64,000 nt of DNA from Fragum whitleyi (GCA_948146395.1 OX411548.1:34542912-34606911), one strand, 5' to 3'; shown: positions 21,778 to 34,216, numbered from the stretch's first letter. Program-made: numbers and translations. Notes: generated by a model from the sequence alone, not told the origin.

Positions 21778-22525
21778 CACAAGAAATGGAAGCTTCATAT
21801 GAAAAATGGTTGCGATTAAGCACTTCTAAATAGTACAAATATCGTCTACAACTTTTACTTATGCATTTTTTGCTGGTATCCACTTGTTGATGTTGTTCTT
21901 TATGTACAATCTTATTCAAACTTTAGAAAAATAAAGAAAGTGTTTCTCGCTCAAAATTTTTAATGTTCTACTTGGTTATTAGACCAATTAGTGCCTTGAC
22001 ACGGTTCGAATATTCAGAATCAAGTTACATATATCGCCAAAATTATTTTCTTATGACAACTTAACACATCAAGAGTAATTAACCTCAGCCTCTGGGTTAA
22101 ACAAAAATAAATGCACTGACGTCGCACACGGTGTTAGGTAACATAAACGTATCGGTTAACGTTTGACGTAGTTTATATCCATTTCAACACTTCAGAGTAT
22201 ATCGGAATCTGACTAATGACAAGGTGAAACTGTAACGATCCAAAAAGTGTGATAGATAAATTATGCGTAACAATAAAATGTTGAATTGATTTACATTGTC
22301 GTGCACGTTTAGCGCTATCGAACCGTGTTGATTACTTCAGATATTGCATCATGAGCAACAGAAAAGAAAAATAAAATCTGTGAAATATTTGTGAAATTCC
22401 ATATTTCAATGAATGTTCACGTTCTCATTACTTTTATTTTCAGTCAGTGAATATACTTTGGTGTCAGGCTTCTGTAATCTATATTAATTTTAAAATGTCG
22501 CTTATAAAAATGAAATAATCTAAAA

Positions 22526-22557
<32 letters not shown>

Positions 22558-23625
22558 ACACTTCAATGAATATTTTTGAAACCTCGAATTACGATACAAT
22601 AAGGTTTACATAATCATGTATCGGGGAACATCACTGCGACATCAAAGATTGAAACAAATAGAAAACCAAAAAATCCTAAGATAGTTACGCCTCGCATACA
22701 TATGAAGTAGTTTCCTTTGAAAAAAATAGGTGTGGAAAAATGTTTTGGACATACTGTGTTTCGTTCATTTTTGAAAATATCAGGAAGCGTTTATGTCTCT
22801 AATTATGTAAATGACCCACAATTCAAAAAGGGACAATCCGGTTATTAATTTAAATTCGTTTTATGAGCCGTAAACAAAGGCTTAACAAAAATTAATAGAA
22901 GTCCTGTAAAGTTTGCATTATCATTATAACTAGCCGATATTTGGTAAAAACATTTTACATTCTTCATACATTTACATGTATAGTTTCCCTTTTCGTGTCG
23001 TTCTTTTCACTATTATGACACCAGAAACGCCCAACTTTCAGTACTTTCAGTGCTTTGATTCTACCCGATGGGTTTAATGAAAAATATATTTTACCTTGTG
23101 GGCCCCTAGACTAAATTACCGGACCAACTAACCGACCACCGTAGGCACGACATCTACAAGACTTAATTTCTCTTTAAATTTTTTTGTAAATACCCTTAAA
23201 AAGCATCGATTAATTGTATAGCAAATGATATTTGGTGTCTTCCTGTCTATCAGATTGATGCTCTCCTGCCATCTTTGTTTACCAATTAACCCTAAATTCA
23301 AGATGTCAAAGCCGGTAGAGCACGTACAAAGGGGTATAGTTTGCAAACAGTTTGCTCCGTTTTGTCATCCCGAACGTAGGACTGATGTTCGGATTTTCTC
23401 CGTTTTATTGAAAATTCTCTCCTGTTTGTTGATTGGACATTCGGTCTGAGTACAGAAATCAGTCTATTTTAACAATCCAAAAAGTTCAGCCCCAAAATGA
23501 ATACATTCATGAACCGGTAGACCGAGCCCAGTGGCCGATGTCCATTGCTACCTTATAGCAACTAGTTTAACATCAAGTAATGACCTTTAATGGTGTAATC
23601 AGAAAACCCTGGGTAGATGACAGGA

Positions 23626-23663
<38 letters not shown>

Positions 23664-24089
23664 AAAAAAAAAAAAAGAAAAACACGTCAGCTTCAGTAGT
23701 TATAATACACGAGAGTTTGGTCGTCTACATATGATATATTGCGAACGTTTAAAATGGTCTCTTTAGTTGGTAACATCCATTCGGAACACCATTCGGCCAA
23801 TCTCACGATCAGCCTCGACTGTACATAGACGAACTTTTTTTAAAAATTACGGGAAACCATTGGAAAAACTCGATGACGTCAGTAAAAATGGCGTTAGCCC
23901 TCGAAACTTTGAGTGAAAACATTCGACGTCGTCAACGCTACTCGTTTAAGTCACTGACGTGAATCTTAAGTTTTGAGAATGACTCGTCATTCTCAAAAAT
24001 TAAGACTTTTCAGCCATTATTTACTGTAAAAGATATAAATCTACAGTGCTAGTTTTTCTTACACTGTTTCCGCCTTTATTTACAAAATA
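21778..24089. other. Non-genic stretch, 2.3 kb
   Basis: No gene is recognised. It contains poly-A runs at 22530-22558 and 23629-23677, a decayed GCACGTACAAAG..TTTGCAAACAG hairpin arm at 23318-23390, and a palindrome at 23966-24006. Confidence 0.45.
23966..24006. repeat. Hairpin CTTAAGTTTTGAGAATGAC..
   Basis: The arms CTTAAGTTTTGAGAATGA and TCATTCTCAAAAATTAAG surround a CTCG centre with one mismatch. Confidence 0.7.
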
Positions 24090-24311
24090 CACAAGGCTTC
24101 CGTGCGGCGACCGTGTGGTGTCCGCACAAGGCTACGGGCTTGGGATTTTAAAGATGTGTGTAACATTTTTTATACGAGATCACAGGTGTCTGCGGTGCCC
24201 GTAAGACGATGCGATGATCTCACGGGCACCGTATGTCCCGCACGATTTTATGCTTACGGCAAGATACGGGCGCCGTACGGGCTCCGTAGGCCAAATGTAA
24301 ACGAGGCTTAA
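24090..24311. other. GC-rich block of unknown nature
   Basis: The block is markedly richer in G+C than its surroundings and contains recurring CGGGC, GTGCGGCGACCG and GGGCACCGTA words on both strands. The last part reads like a degenerate inverted-repeat end (TACGGGCGCCGTACGGGCTCCGTA). A 69-codon frame spans it without a recognised domain. It is probably another element, since no host gene motif is seen. Confidence 0.35.
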
Positions 24312-24370
24312 TTCATAGAATACCCTACTCGTTTCATAAATTTAGAATTCATTTCCTTCTGACAAGCATT

Positions 24371-24622
24371 TGTGACCCTTCACGGAGAAAGGGGCCATCT
24401 GGGAACCATGTTAAATAAATATTTGAAAACGAGATTTGGCCCAGCATCAGATCAACTAGAGGTCGTATTTTAAAAATTCTTTCACAAGAGTAGATTGGTC
24501 ATTCTAGATTCAGAAAATAAGCAAAGTGCGAAAAGTTTCGATCCTAGTCAGTCCGCGCAGCCTGACTAGTATCGACACTTTACCCACTACTCAGATGGTC
24601 CCTTTTCGTGTGACGGGTAGCA
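24371..24622. mobile_element. MITE with TGTGACCCTTCACGGAGAAAG ends
   Basis: The left end TGTGACCCTTCACGGAGAAAG..GGCCATCTGGG and the right end CAGATGG..CCCTTTTCGTGTGACGGGTAGCA are inverted. The interior CATTCTAGATTCAGAAAATAAGC reappears inverted at 27233-27396. Non-coding. Confidence 0.65.
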
Positions 24623-24912
24623 TTTATAAAAAAGATTTCATACTAGAAAACTCTGTGCACAAGCTTGCAAAATAGTTGCGTATACTCAAAATTATTCTCA
24701 TTGAAGGATGAAAACAAAGTTTTTAACAACAAAAAATGTACTAATCTTGAATGCCACCACTAAATAAATATTTATTCATTTTCTCCCTGTTTTGTTCTCT
24801 TTTTCATTCAATTGAATAAATCACTTCGTACCACAAAAATAAGCAAAATATTTTCAGATTTGGAGTTTGACATTGTAATCTTATTAAGTTCCGCAGCATT
24901 TCGGATTCCGCC

Positions 24913-25008
24913 AACTTCGACCTAGGTTTCATTACGCTATCTTTCACAACTTCGACCTAGGTTTCATTACGCTATCTTTCACAACTTTGACCTAGGTTTC
25001 ATTACGAA
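24913..25008. repeat. Tandem repeat, 35-bp unit, 2.7 copies
   Basis: Units begin at 24913, 24948 and 24983 and contain CTTCGACCTAGGTTTCATTACG. The copies are almost identical, so the duplication is recent. Confidence 0.9.
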
Positions 25009-25059
25009 ATAATAAGGACGCCTGGGTAAACTATGCTAAAGTTTATAACTTCCAAAATA

Positions 25060-25290
25060 TTGCGGGTCCAAGGCCTTAATCACGATACATTAAACCAGAA
25101 AAATAACGTGGTGAAAGGGGTAACTGTCTGTGACAACCAATTTCATCATTTACTGATTTGTTTCAAACAACAAAAAAACCACGTCCAAAACCCGGACTCT
25201 TTACCTTGGAATCACGTGATTTCGATCCCCGGCTCAGCCAACTCCATCCAACTTTGACCAATTTTCTTATGACAGCCGTCATGTGTCTCC
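25060..25290 (+). repeat. Decayed copy of unit SINE region
   Basis: AATCACGATACATTAAACCAGAAAAA, CTGTGACAACCAATTTC and GATTTCGATCCCCGGCTC match unit sequence around 19620-19860 in the same order. Box A is lost. Confidence 0.6.
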
Positions 25291-25368
25291 TTACAATGCG
25301 TAAATGCTTAGTCGTACGTTGTATTGTGTTGCGCTGCGTTAACACGGTGCAAACTGTCTGTAAATTAT

Positions 25369-25792
25369 ACAGTTAAGAACATCTTAAAATTGTCTCTCAT
25401 TCCGATCAAAACCATTCTAAAGCGCTCTACATATTCATTCCAAAACGCTCACTCTAACCATTCAAAAACGTTTCAAAATCTCCAAAAAGATGCGATCAAT
25501 ACATTCAAAATGAAAATGGCTCGAAAAATCTTCGATTTCCTCCATTTTCAAAACATTGTAAGCTCCTGATTGGATCGCGAAGACACGAAAGTTATTTATA
25601 TAATACGTAAACATATTTTATAAAAGGGGGACAATAAATATCGCTAATTTTGTTCAACTTGAGCAAAATTTGGGATATTGGATTTCCTTCTTTAAATGAA
25701 AGCCAAAAACTCACTCATCTCGCTCATTCTATTTCATTTCAAAATCATTCCAATATCATTCAGCTTGTCAATTTCACGACGTTCTTAGCTGT
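25369..25792. mobile_element. Foldback MITE, ACAGTTAAGAAC family
   Basis: The left end ACAGTTAAGAACATCTTAAAATTG and the right end, complement of ACAGCTAAGAACGTCGTGAAATTG, define a 424-bp element. Both subterminal regions are rich in TCATTC/AAACC motifs. The interior has TATCGCTAATTTTGTTCAA, one arm of a hairpin found in relatives. Non-coding. Confidence 0.75.
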
Positions 25793-25799
25793 GCCCCAC

Positions 25800-25875
25800 T
25801 TGGTACGCAAAGCACGTGCAAAGCGGCGTATAATTTGTAGACAGTTCGTACCAATTTGTCATCAGGAACGCGGGG
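25800..25875. repeat. Decayed TTTGCACG-type hairpin arm
   Basis: GCACGTGCAAAGCGGCGTATAATTTG followed by TTTGTCATCAGGAACG matches the right arm of the hairpin at 19931-20041. The partner arm may lie at 25318-25372, on the other side of the MITE at 25369-25792, which would mean the MITE inserted into the hairpin. Confidence 0.5.
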
Positions 25876-25961
25876 CTGGTGTCTCACATAATATGCTGTG
25901 CTTTTACTGGTACTAGAAACAACAGAAAGCTACATGTACGGTGCACTTGCTGCAAATATAT

Positions 25962-26713
25962 ACAGTTAACAACATCGAGACATTGACTAAAGGCCATGTT
26001 ACTATCCAGCAAATGGAATAGTCTAGCTTTGTTGTCCTCCAACCTTTCTTGTTGGACTTGAAATTTAATTTATCTGTGATATCTCTGTTTATACTGAAGC
26101 TATTGCAATGAAAGTTTGCACATGCTTCTGTGACCGAATTATCAGCCTCTAGACAAAGATTCATTTCTCTGATATGCAATTAAGAGGAATTTTAACCCTT
26201 TTTAGACTTGTCAATATTGATTTGTTGTAAACAATGGTTTTGTGCATCTACCATGTACTAAAATTTCTTTACTATCTTAGTATTCCTTCTTAGCTTGGCT
26301 TTCTTTATGGCAGAGAAAACCAGAGGTTCTTCTATAGCCTTGGAATAGAATTGAATGAGTGTGTGAAGCATGTTTTGGGCGAATTTAAAAGAATGTAGCT
26401 CAAAATCGCTAATTTTATTAAGTATGAACAAAATTAGCGATATTTAATACCTTCCTTTAATAAAACATGCAAACAGGTTCTATGAATAGCTTCCTATTTC
26501 TTCAAGAACCTTTCAGATGCTTACAATTTCAATTATTAATCATTGAATGCGCGATTTTTTTTCTAGCTGTATATATTTTGAATGACGTTTTTGATTTTAT
26601 TTTTTCATTGAGTTTGTAGCGTTTTGAACGGTTTGAGTTTGTGTTCGAATGAGCGAGTGTTTCTTAATGGGTTTGATCGGTATGAATGTCAATTTCACGA
26701 TGTAGTTAACTTT
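25962..26713. mobile_element. Foldback MITE, ACAGTTAAGAAC family
   Basis: The left end ACAGTTAACAACATCGAGACATTGAC and the right end GTCAATTTCACGATGTAGTTAAC are inverted. The centre has AATCGCTAATTTTATT..GAACAAAATTAGCGAT, a hairpin shared with 63143-63186. Non-coding. Confidence 0.7.
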
Positions 26714-27232
26714 TTCTCGAAAATGTAAAAACGGTCGTAAGACCATTTTCAAAAAAAATTTAAGAGGGTTGCAGGTTGAATTATGAAGAAGTTAAATCTT
26801 TAGATATATTATATTTTCTTAAAATTATAACCCAATCAAAATATTATTTGTAAGCTTCTTTTTAAATAAGTCACATTAACAAACTCTGTTATTTGGTAAC
26901 GTTAATGTTTTGCTTCAATACATCTATTTATATATTATGGAGAAAAAAAATGTTGATTCAAGGAGGTATGATTCGAAAATCATGATCACAATCATCAAGA
27001 ATCCGTTTCGCGCATTCACAATGAGATTACGGTTTTTTGTTTCATACCTTCATGATTATAAATTGTATTCCATGCTCTCTTTAACAACTTTTCTATTTTT
27101 GCTGTGTACTAAAATTTATATCTAATTTCTGTTCGTCGGTAGGCGGCCAAAACTCTGTAACTTCAGCTTTATTTGAGTTTTATTTATGAGGTTTTGGTTA
27201 CCCAAAGACGTAATGTTATGTTATTTATCATA
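26714..27232. other. Non-genic stretch with decayed hairpin
   Basis: A weak TAACTTCAGCTT..AGGTTTTGG hairpin near 27140-27200 resembles those at 37040, 40389 and 49750. No gene is recognised. Confidence 0.4.
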
Positions 27233-27396
27233 TGTGACCCGTCACGCGAAAATAGACCATCAGGGTAGTGTGTAAAATGTTGGTCCTTCTCAGACTGAGT
27301 AGATTGCGCAGACTTACCTGGATCGAAACCTTTTGCACTTTGCTTATTTTCTGAATCTAGAATGGTCAATCTACCTTCCTGTAAAATGTAGGTCGT
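27233..27396. mobile_element. Half copy of the TGTGACCC MITE
   Basis: It begins TGTGACCCGTCACGCGAAAATAG and continues to TTGCTTATTTTCTGAATCTAG, matching the right half of 24371-24622 in reverse orientation. The other end is not seen. Confidence 0.55.
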
Positions 27397-27487
27397 TCTA
27401 AAAATGAGCTCAGCACATAAATATAACACAACAAATGCCAACATGGTAATAGAGGACAACCTTTTTTTTACAAAGTTAACAACATTT

Positions 27488-27491
<4 letters not shown>

Positions 27492-27568
<77 letters not shown>

Positions 27569-27596
27569 AAGACAGAAAGAGAGAGAGAGAGAGAAT

Positions 27597-27634
<38 letters not shown>

Positions 27635-27690
27635 AAGAGAAAGAGGGAGAATGAGAGAGAAAGAATGGGAGAGAAAGAGCTATATTGGAA
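27492..27690. repeat. (GA)n microsatellite
   Basis: About 200 bp of GAGAGA with scattered AAAG and AATG interruptions. It produces a long artificial open frame on the minus strand made mostly of Ser-Leu. Confidence 0.95.
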
Positions 27691-28345
27691 ATAAATATTA
27701 TTCCAATGTTTTAAATGCATATTTAAATGTAAAGAGATGCCGTAGTGTGTCGTACATCCAATACCAAATACCGTCCTTCAATGTACTTAAGCTTTAAAGA
27801 TGCATAGCAGTGAACTTAAGGTTCGTGTAAAAGGTTTTGGACCCAATTTTAAGGGCACCTCATTTGCCAAGAAAAAGCAGCATGTCTAGGTATATTGTAT
27901 ATCAAAATGAAGCTATTTATGAGCACTAGCAGTTAAGCAACAAAAGACTATCATAGCTTTAGCGGAATAGCCAAAAAATTGTACAAAAGGGTAATATTGT
28001 ACAGAACAAGCAACTGCATGGCTGTTTGATAAAATTGGCTCATATTTAACAAGTTACAGTCTTAAGTAAGACACAGGTACTACTACAAACGTTTGTACAA
28101 AATCGGGCCCAAAACGTAGTTATGCAAGCACATAATTTTGACTTTTTTTTTAAAAAAAAAACAAGGATGTCATATATGTCATTTTAATTTTGTAAACGTG
28201 TAGATCTATTTAAAGTATGCTGTGTTATCACAGCATACATGGACATTAATAGGCTATATACCTGTAAGGTTGTTTAGCAATATATCAATTTCCTTTTCAA
28301 TGAAATAATTAATATATTGTAATTCGTTATAGATCATTGAACTAA
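27691..28345. other. Non-genic sequence
   Basis: No gene or element borders are recognised. A short hairpin, TATGCTGTG..CACAGCATA, is at 28216-28239. Confidence 0.4.
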
Positions 28346-29466
28346 ACAAGGAACCACAGTGGCCCTAAATCGCTCACATGAGTTAATAGTCTTAAGATCT
28401 GACATCTTAACCTAGTTTTTAACCACACTTGACCCAAATTTGAGCATGACAGATTTTATAAAGGCAATTTTAATCTAATTCTCAGGATGATTGGGCAAAA
28501 ATTATGGCCTCTAGAGTGTCTACAAGAATTTCTAAGATTTGACCGTGTGACCTCATTTTTGACCCCACTTGACCCAAGTTTATCAAGACAGTCATTCTGA
28601 CCAATTTTCAGGTTGATTAAGCAAAAAATATGGCTTCTAGAGACTGAGTGTCTTTAAGGTTTATCTAAGATTTGTCCCCGTTACCTCATTTTTGACCCCG
28701 CTATACCCAATTTTTGAACTCACCTGAGATTTCATCTAGATATTCATTCTGACCAATTTCCCGGATGATTGAGCTAAAACATAGTTTCTAGAGTGTCTAC
28801 AAGGTTTATTTGACCCTGTGACCTCATTTTTGACCCCACTTGACCCGATTTAAACTCATCCGAGATTTCATCAAGACAATCATTCTGACCAAATTCCAGG
28901 TTAAATGAGCAAAAGACATGGTTTTTAGAGTGTCTACAAGGTTTTTCTAATATTCGACCCCGTGACCTGAATTTTGTCCCCAGTTGACCCAATTTAAAAA
29001 CTTGACCAAGATTTTATTAATAAAATCATTCTGACCAATTTCAAGGTTGATTGAGTCAAAGATGTGGCCTCTAGAGTGTCTACAAGGTTTTTCTAATATT
29101 TGACCCCGTGACCTAATTTTTGACCTCACTTGACCAAATTTCGAACTTGGTCGAGATTTCATTAAGACAATCATTCTGACCAACTTCCAGGATGATTGAG
29201 CAAAAGATATGGCTTCTAGAGTGTCTACAGGGTTTTTCTAATATTTCACCCCGTGACCTCATTTTTGACCCCACTTGACCCAATTTCGACCTTGCCCGGG
29301 ATTTTATCAAGACAATCATTCTGACTAAATTCAGGATGATCTGTCAAAAAATTTGGCCTCCAGAGTGTCTACAAGGTCAATGTTGACGACGCACGACACA
29401 CGACGGACGACGGACATCATGCGACCACAAAAGCTCACCTTGAGCACTTCGTGCTCTTTTGAGCTA
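28346..29466. mobile_element. Array element with ~145-bp units
   Basis: The left end has CAGTGGCCCTAAATCGCTCACATGAG. The right end has a run of ACGACGCACGACACACGACGG and the hairpin AGCTCACCTTGAGCAC..GTGCTCTTTTGAGCT. In between are about seven units phased on TCTAGAGTGTCTACAAGG (28511, 28636, 28787, 28922, 29069, 29214, 29358), each with GACCCCGTGACCTCATTTTTGACC. The plan is that of 1166-3015, but the units are unrelated. Short open frames here are by-products of the repeats. Confidence 0.7.
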
Positions 29467-29849
29467 AAAACTGTCATTTGAAATAAATTGAAGGTTGTAG
29501 TAGTACCTGGTAGGAACATTTGTCTACACTCTGATCAAATTTAGGCAAATTTTATCAAATCGTTATGAAGTTGTTGGTTTTGAACAAAATATCCCTTTTC
29601 CATAATGGCTTTGCTATTCTGTTATGAGATGGGGCCTCTAATATTGTGCAACCACTTGTGCTCATCTACAGCTTCAATTTGATACAGCTGGGCAAACTGT
29701 GTTGTTGTTGTTTTGTTTTTTGTTTGTTTGTTTTGTTTTGTTTTGTTTTCTTTTTGAAATAGAAGCAGCATTAAATTTGGTTCAAAAACTCTCTACATGA
29801 ACCTGAACTAGACTTTGTTGCAAATGAAATACCAGTAACCTGCAATGTA
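29467..29849. other. Non-genic sequence with (TTTTG)n tract
   Basis: A TTTTGTTTTG tract lies at 29700-29750. No gene is seen. Confidence 0.45.
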
Positions 29850-30022
29850 TAAAATAGAATGGAATGTAAAAAAAATCCACTTTATTCTAATACGTTAGAT
29901 TGATATTTGATATTTGATAACGTTGAACTTACAATGAACTCATCAATGTCTTATGCAATTTTAATTTACACGTTTTCAAGACGATTTACGTCAATAGACA
30001 CATATTGTTGACTCAGCGTAAA

Positions 30023-30066
30023 ATAGTTGTTACTGCCTTTATGGTAATAGGCAGTAACAACTGTTT
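30023..30066. repeat. Hairpin AGTTGTTACTGCC.. (unit II)
   Basis: Same arms as 14817-14866, with loop TTTATGGTAATA. Confidence 0.75.
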
Positions 30067-30336
30067 AGCGGTGAGACATCGATATCTAATAAACACATTT
30101 AACATATTCAAGGGAATAAATCCAATTTTGTCCAAACGGCCATAAGCCATGATATGCCTGGTCTCAAAATGTGATTCACAGCATGTGCCCGGTCCATCCC
30201 TAACAACGTGCCGAAGGCTTTTGGGTTTTGCCAGACGAATTAACTGACCATCGTTGGCATGACCTCCTATCTCCAACAAGACAGTTTATTCGTGATTTCA
30301 AACCGCATAAGTGTACAAAAAGTGCTCCGGACGTAC

Positions 30337-30395
30337 CCCCCCCCCCCCCCTCCCCCTTAACAGAAACTTTAGATGAAAAAAGGGCGATTAAGACG
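30337..30395. repeat. Single copy of the 55-bp minisatellite unit
   Basis: One CAGAAACTTTAGATG..GGGCGATTAAGACGCC unit preceded by a poly-C run, at the position where unit I has eleven. Confidence 0.8.
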
Positions 30396-30687
30396 CCACC
30401 TTTATCCCGTAAAGCTTGTTGAAGCTACGACGTCACAATGGTATTGTTTGCACGAAAGAAAACTGTAGAAAAGATCGGGGGATGAAACCGGGTTATATTC
30501 GTTTATTCGGGATATCCAGTAGACTAACCGCAGTCGTTTTTGTTAGCATTTTCAGAAAATGTTGTTTTTTTTTTTTTGTTTTTTTTTTTTTGTAGTTCCA
30601 TTACAAACCTCTTTAATCCAAGTTTATATTAACAAGTGCTGAACAAAACCTTTTTTTAGAGACAGGGGACTTAATTGTAAGATTTGT

Positions 30688-30712
30688 AATAATAATAATA
30701 ATAATAATAATA
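30688..30712. repeat. (AAT)n, LINE 3' tail
   Basis: Eight AAT units on the plus strand form the (ATT)n terminus of the minus-strand LINE directly after AAATAAAGAT. Confidence 0.85.
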
Positions 30713-30879
30713 TCTTTATTTATAGAAGGTAAAAACATTAAGACATCATTTTCAAACAACAATAGCTAAAAAAGTGTCTTTTTTACAATATTGCCTTCTC
30801 TCCCGCAAAATCTAACTCTTCTATTTTCTGACTCAATCTCACTATCTGACAACCAAACTATATACATTTCTGACTCCCT

Positions 30880-30994
<115 letters not shown>

Positions 30995-31141
30995 GCGTTA
31001 TTCAGAACACTTATTTTGCAAATAAGAAAAAATCAAGATAACACAAACAATGAGATTAAATTTATGTGATCACGTACGGACAGACACACAGGTTTATATT
31101 CATTGGCTAGGATTTTGAAAAACAAATATAGACAAAAATTA

Positions 31142-34100
31142 TCAATTATTTTGTTGGTCGAGTAAAAAGTTCTTCATTTGTTTTTTAAAACTATACAATG
31201 TTTTGGCTTCCCTAATGAAGGTTGGAATTTTATTCCACATTTCCATACTGGCATAAGAGAAAGCCCTTTTCTTAAAGGATGTCTTATACCTTGAGCTTAT
31301 AATATCACGACGGGTAGCAGATCTTAAGTTATATGAAGAGTTTTTAGAAAAAGAAATTATGTCTGTAATGTATTTAGGTGTTAAATTATTTAAGGACTTA
31401 TATATAAGTAGCGCAGTGTGGTAATTGCACCTGTTATCAAAATTTAGCCATTTTAGTTTATTAAAAAGAAATTTGGAAGGTGTTTTATATGAAGCCCCAA
31501 GCAAGATGCGGGCAGCCTTTTTCTGGAGCGGAGTTATTTTTGATAATTTTCGTTTTGTGGTCCTTCCCCAGATAGAACAACAGTAATCAAAACAGGGAAG
31601 TATATATGAACTATAAAAAAGTTGTTTCATTTCAAAAGTAAGGTATAAATATATTCGTTTCAGCAAGGCTATTTTACCGTTTATTTTCAAGCATGTTTTA
31701 TCTATATGTTCAGCCCATGTTAAGTGTTTGTCAACATTCAAACCTAAAATCTTTTGTGACTCGACGTTTTCTATTGGGATATTGTTTATACGCAGATCAA
31801 GCTTAGAAGATGTAGTTTAAGTTTTTGGCCCAATGAGCATACACTTGATCTTACTAGGATTCACTAGCATGTTATTTTTTGTGCACCAATCGAGAATACA
31901 ATCTAAACTTAACTGAAGATTTCGTTGCATGTCTAATAAGTCAGTTCCAGACGTGTAAAGTGTTGAATCATCAGCATAAAGATCCAAGTTTGAGTTCTTA
32001 ATGTATAGACTTAGATCATTTATGTAAATTAAGAATAGAATGGGGCCTAAAATTGATCCCTGCGGAACACCACTAGTTAATCTTTGAGGAGACGAAAACA
32101 TGGTTTTATGTTTAATACATTGGGTTCTTTCGTTTAGATAAGAAGTAAAAAGTGACAATGACTTCTTAGAAAAATTATGTAGTTTTAATTTGTGCAAAAG
32201 AATTTCGTGATCGACCAAATCAAATGCTTTCTTGAGGTCTACAAACACAGAACCGATTATTTTTCCTGAATCAATGTCATTTAGCCATTCATCTATTAGT
32301 CGGGTAAGCGCAGTTTGGCATGAATGTTTTTCCCTGAAACCAGATTGTAGAGCTTCTAATACATTATTTTTGGAAAGAAAAGAGTTCAGTTGGTTTGCTA
32401 AATGACGTTCGAAGACTTTGGATAAAGTTGGTAGAACAGAAATTGGACGATAGTTATTTGGGTCATCTTTCGACGATCCTTTATGTAAGGGGAGCACACA
32501 GGCCTGTTTTAAAGCTATAGGGAAAATACCTTGAGCAATACTGTTATTGATAATTGCTGTAATTGGCAAAACAATTTGGTCTCCACATTGTTTTAGGACA
32601 TTTGCACCGATGTCATCCATGCCAGTAGCTTTACAGGTATCCAATTTCTCGATTATTTTGCTAACCTCGAAGGGGGTTATGAATTTCACATCAAACACTT
32701 GATTTTCAAGTTTACTTTGTAGACATGAATGTATGTAAGAAAACGAACTTTCGTTAAACCTTACCTTCTTGACGATTTTCGCTATGTTTATGAAATGGTC
32801 ATTAAGGCAATTTAAAATTGAATGAGTGTCCCGAACCTCAAATCCATTGTAAATTAAAGTAGAGGGAATGTGTGATTTTTCAAAAGTATCATTATCATTA
32901 TTTTGTATTTTTCGAAAATTCCGCCATAATTCTTTTGAGTTTGTACCCTTTTCAATAGCATTATTATAATAATTTTTCTTACTTTTACGTATGAGATGTG
33001 AGGTCTTATTTCTCATTCGTTTGTAGTTTTCCCAGTCTTTTAATTTGTGGAATCGATCACGTTCATGCATAGCGTTCCGGATATCAGCATTAAACCATTT
33101 AGGAAGGCATTCACTTTTTATTCTTTTATATTTTATTGGTGCATGTCTCGACAAAACATCATTTAGAATCTTGTAAAACATTTCTAAGGCCTTATCCGGA
33201 TTAATCTCTGTTTCTATTAATTGAAGTGGTGATAGGCTTAAGTCTCTCTGAAATTCAATTAATTGAAATTTTCTAAAACTCCTGTATTTTAAAGTTGAAA
33301 CTGATTTGTTTTCAACATGTCTATTGCTAATTTTCCTTGTCACGCACACGGGAAAATGGTCACTCAGCGATAGAGTCGGAATCAATATTTCACATATTCT
33401 GTCTTCCCGATTTGAGTAAAAATGATCTATAATTGATGATGATTTCTTCGATACCCTAGTAGGTTGACAAACAAACTGTCGAAAACCTGTCTTCATGATA
33501 AATTTTGACCATGCTTTACATTCAAATGTATTTTTCTCGGGAATGAATTTAAAATTAAAATCACCAAGAATGTGTATTTCTGCGTGTAAAGATTCCATAT
33601 TCTGGAGCTGAGTCCCAAAACTTGTGATCCAATCTTGTTTAGAGTTAGGGGGTCGGTATACAAAGCAAATGAAAAATGATTTTGTATTCTTTTGAGGAAC
33701 TTCGAGCCAAATTGATTCAATTTGGTCGGATTCAAATTCCTGATGGCGCTTAACATTAAGATGTTTTGCAAAATAGACTAATAAGCCTCCACCCTTTTTA
33801 CGCTTTCTATCTTTTCTGAAATATGAATATCCTGAAATATCAAGATTTAAATCAACAATTGATTCGTTTAAATATGTTTCGCTTAATCCTAACATGTCTA
33901 TTTTTTTACCATTAGTAGGAGATGTTAATATATATTTTATTTCATCATATTTTGGAATAACATGCTGGACATTTAAATGCATCAAATGTAACCCTCTTTT
34001 GTCAAATTCTATAGTATTTACATGGGTTTTGAGCGTTTCGTGGATTTTAGTTTGTTTTGCATTTCTGTCATTTATTTTCACCTGCAGTTCTTTTGTAAGT

Positions 34101-34216
34101 AAATTCTTTTCAGAGATGTTAACGTTTTTATTTTCATAGGTTGTTTCATTTACGTGCGAATAATTGTTTTCATTGAAAATAATATTGCTACAAGAATATT
34201 TGATTCTTGTATTCAA
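31142..34216 (-). pseudogene. LINE ORF2: endonuclease-reverse transcriptase, one nonsense codon
   Basis: ORF2 spans 1025 codons in one frame, broken by a single TAA at 31817-31819. Residues ~76-290 form an APE-type endonuclease, with LNVQ, SETYL, ILGDFNF and LSDHFPV carrying expected catalytic positions. The reverse transcriptase follows from about residue 520: NNYRPISVLPTLSKVFERH, SGFREKHSCQTAL, FVDLKKAFDLVDH (first catalytic aspartate near residue 660), GVPQGSILGP, and LYADD at 746-750. After the stop, the same frame continues with the typical C-terminal part (KILGLNVDKHLTWAEH, FDYCCSIWG, LQKKAARILLG, SYASMEMWNKIP). The product would nick target DNA and copy LINE RNA there in the nucleus. 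Length is normal for the group apart from the stop. Confidence 0.93.

Noticed and set aside
24102..24311. 69-codon Arg-rich frame in the GC-rich block
   Set aside because: Compositional by-product of CGG/CCG-rich DNA with no motif.
27184..27720. 178-codon minus-strand open frame
   Set aside because: Most of it is translation of a (GA)n microsatellite into Ser-Leu repeats, with MITE sequence at the end. It is not a gene.
28774..29319. Series of overlapping ~70-codon open frames that resemble each other
   Set aside because: They are the same frame of successive ~145-bp repeat units and not a protein family.
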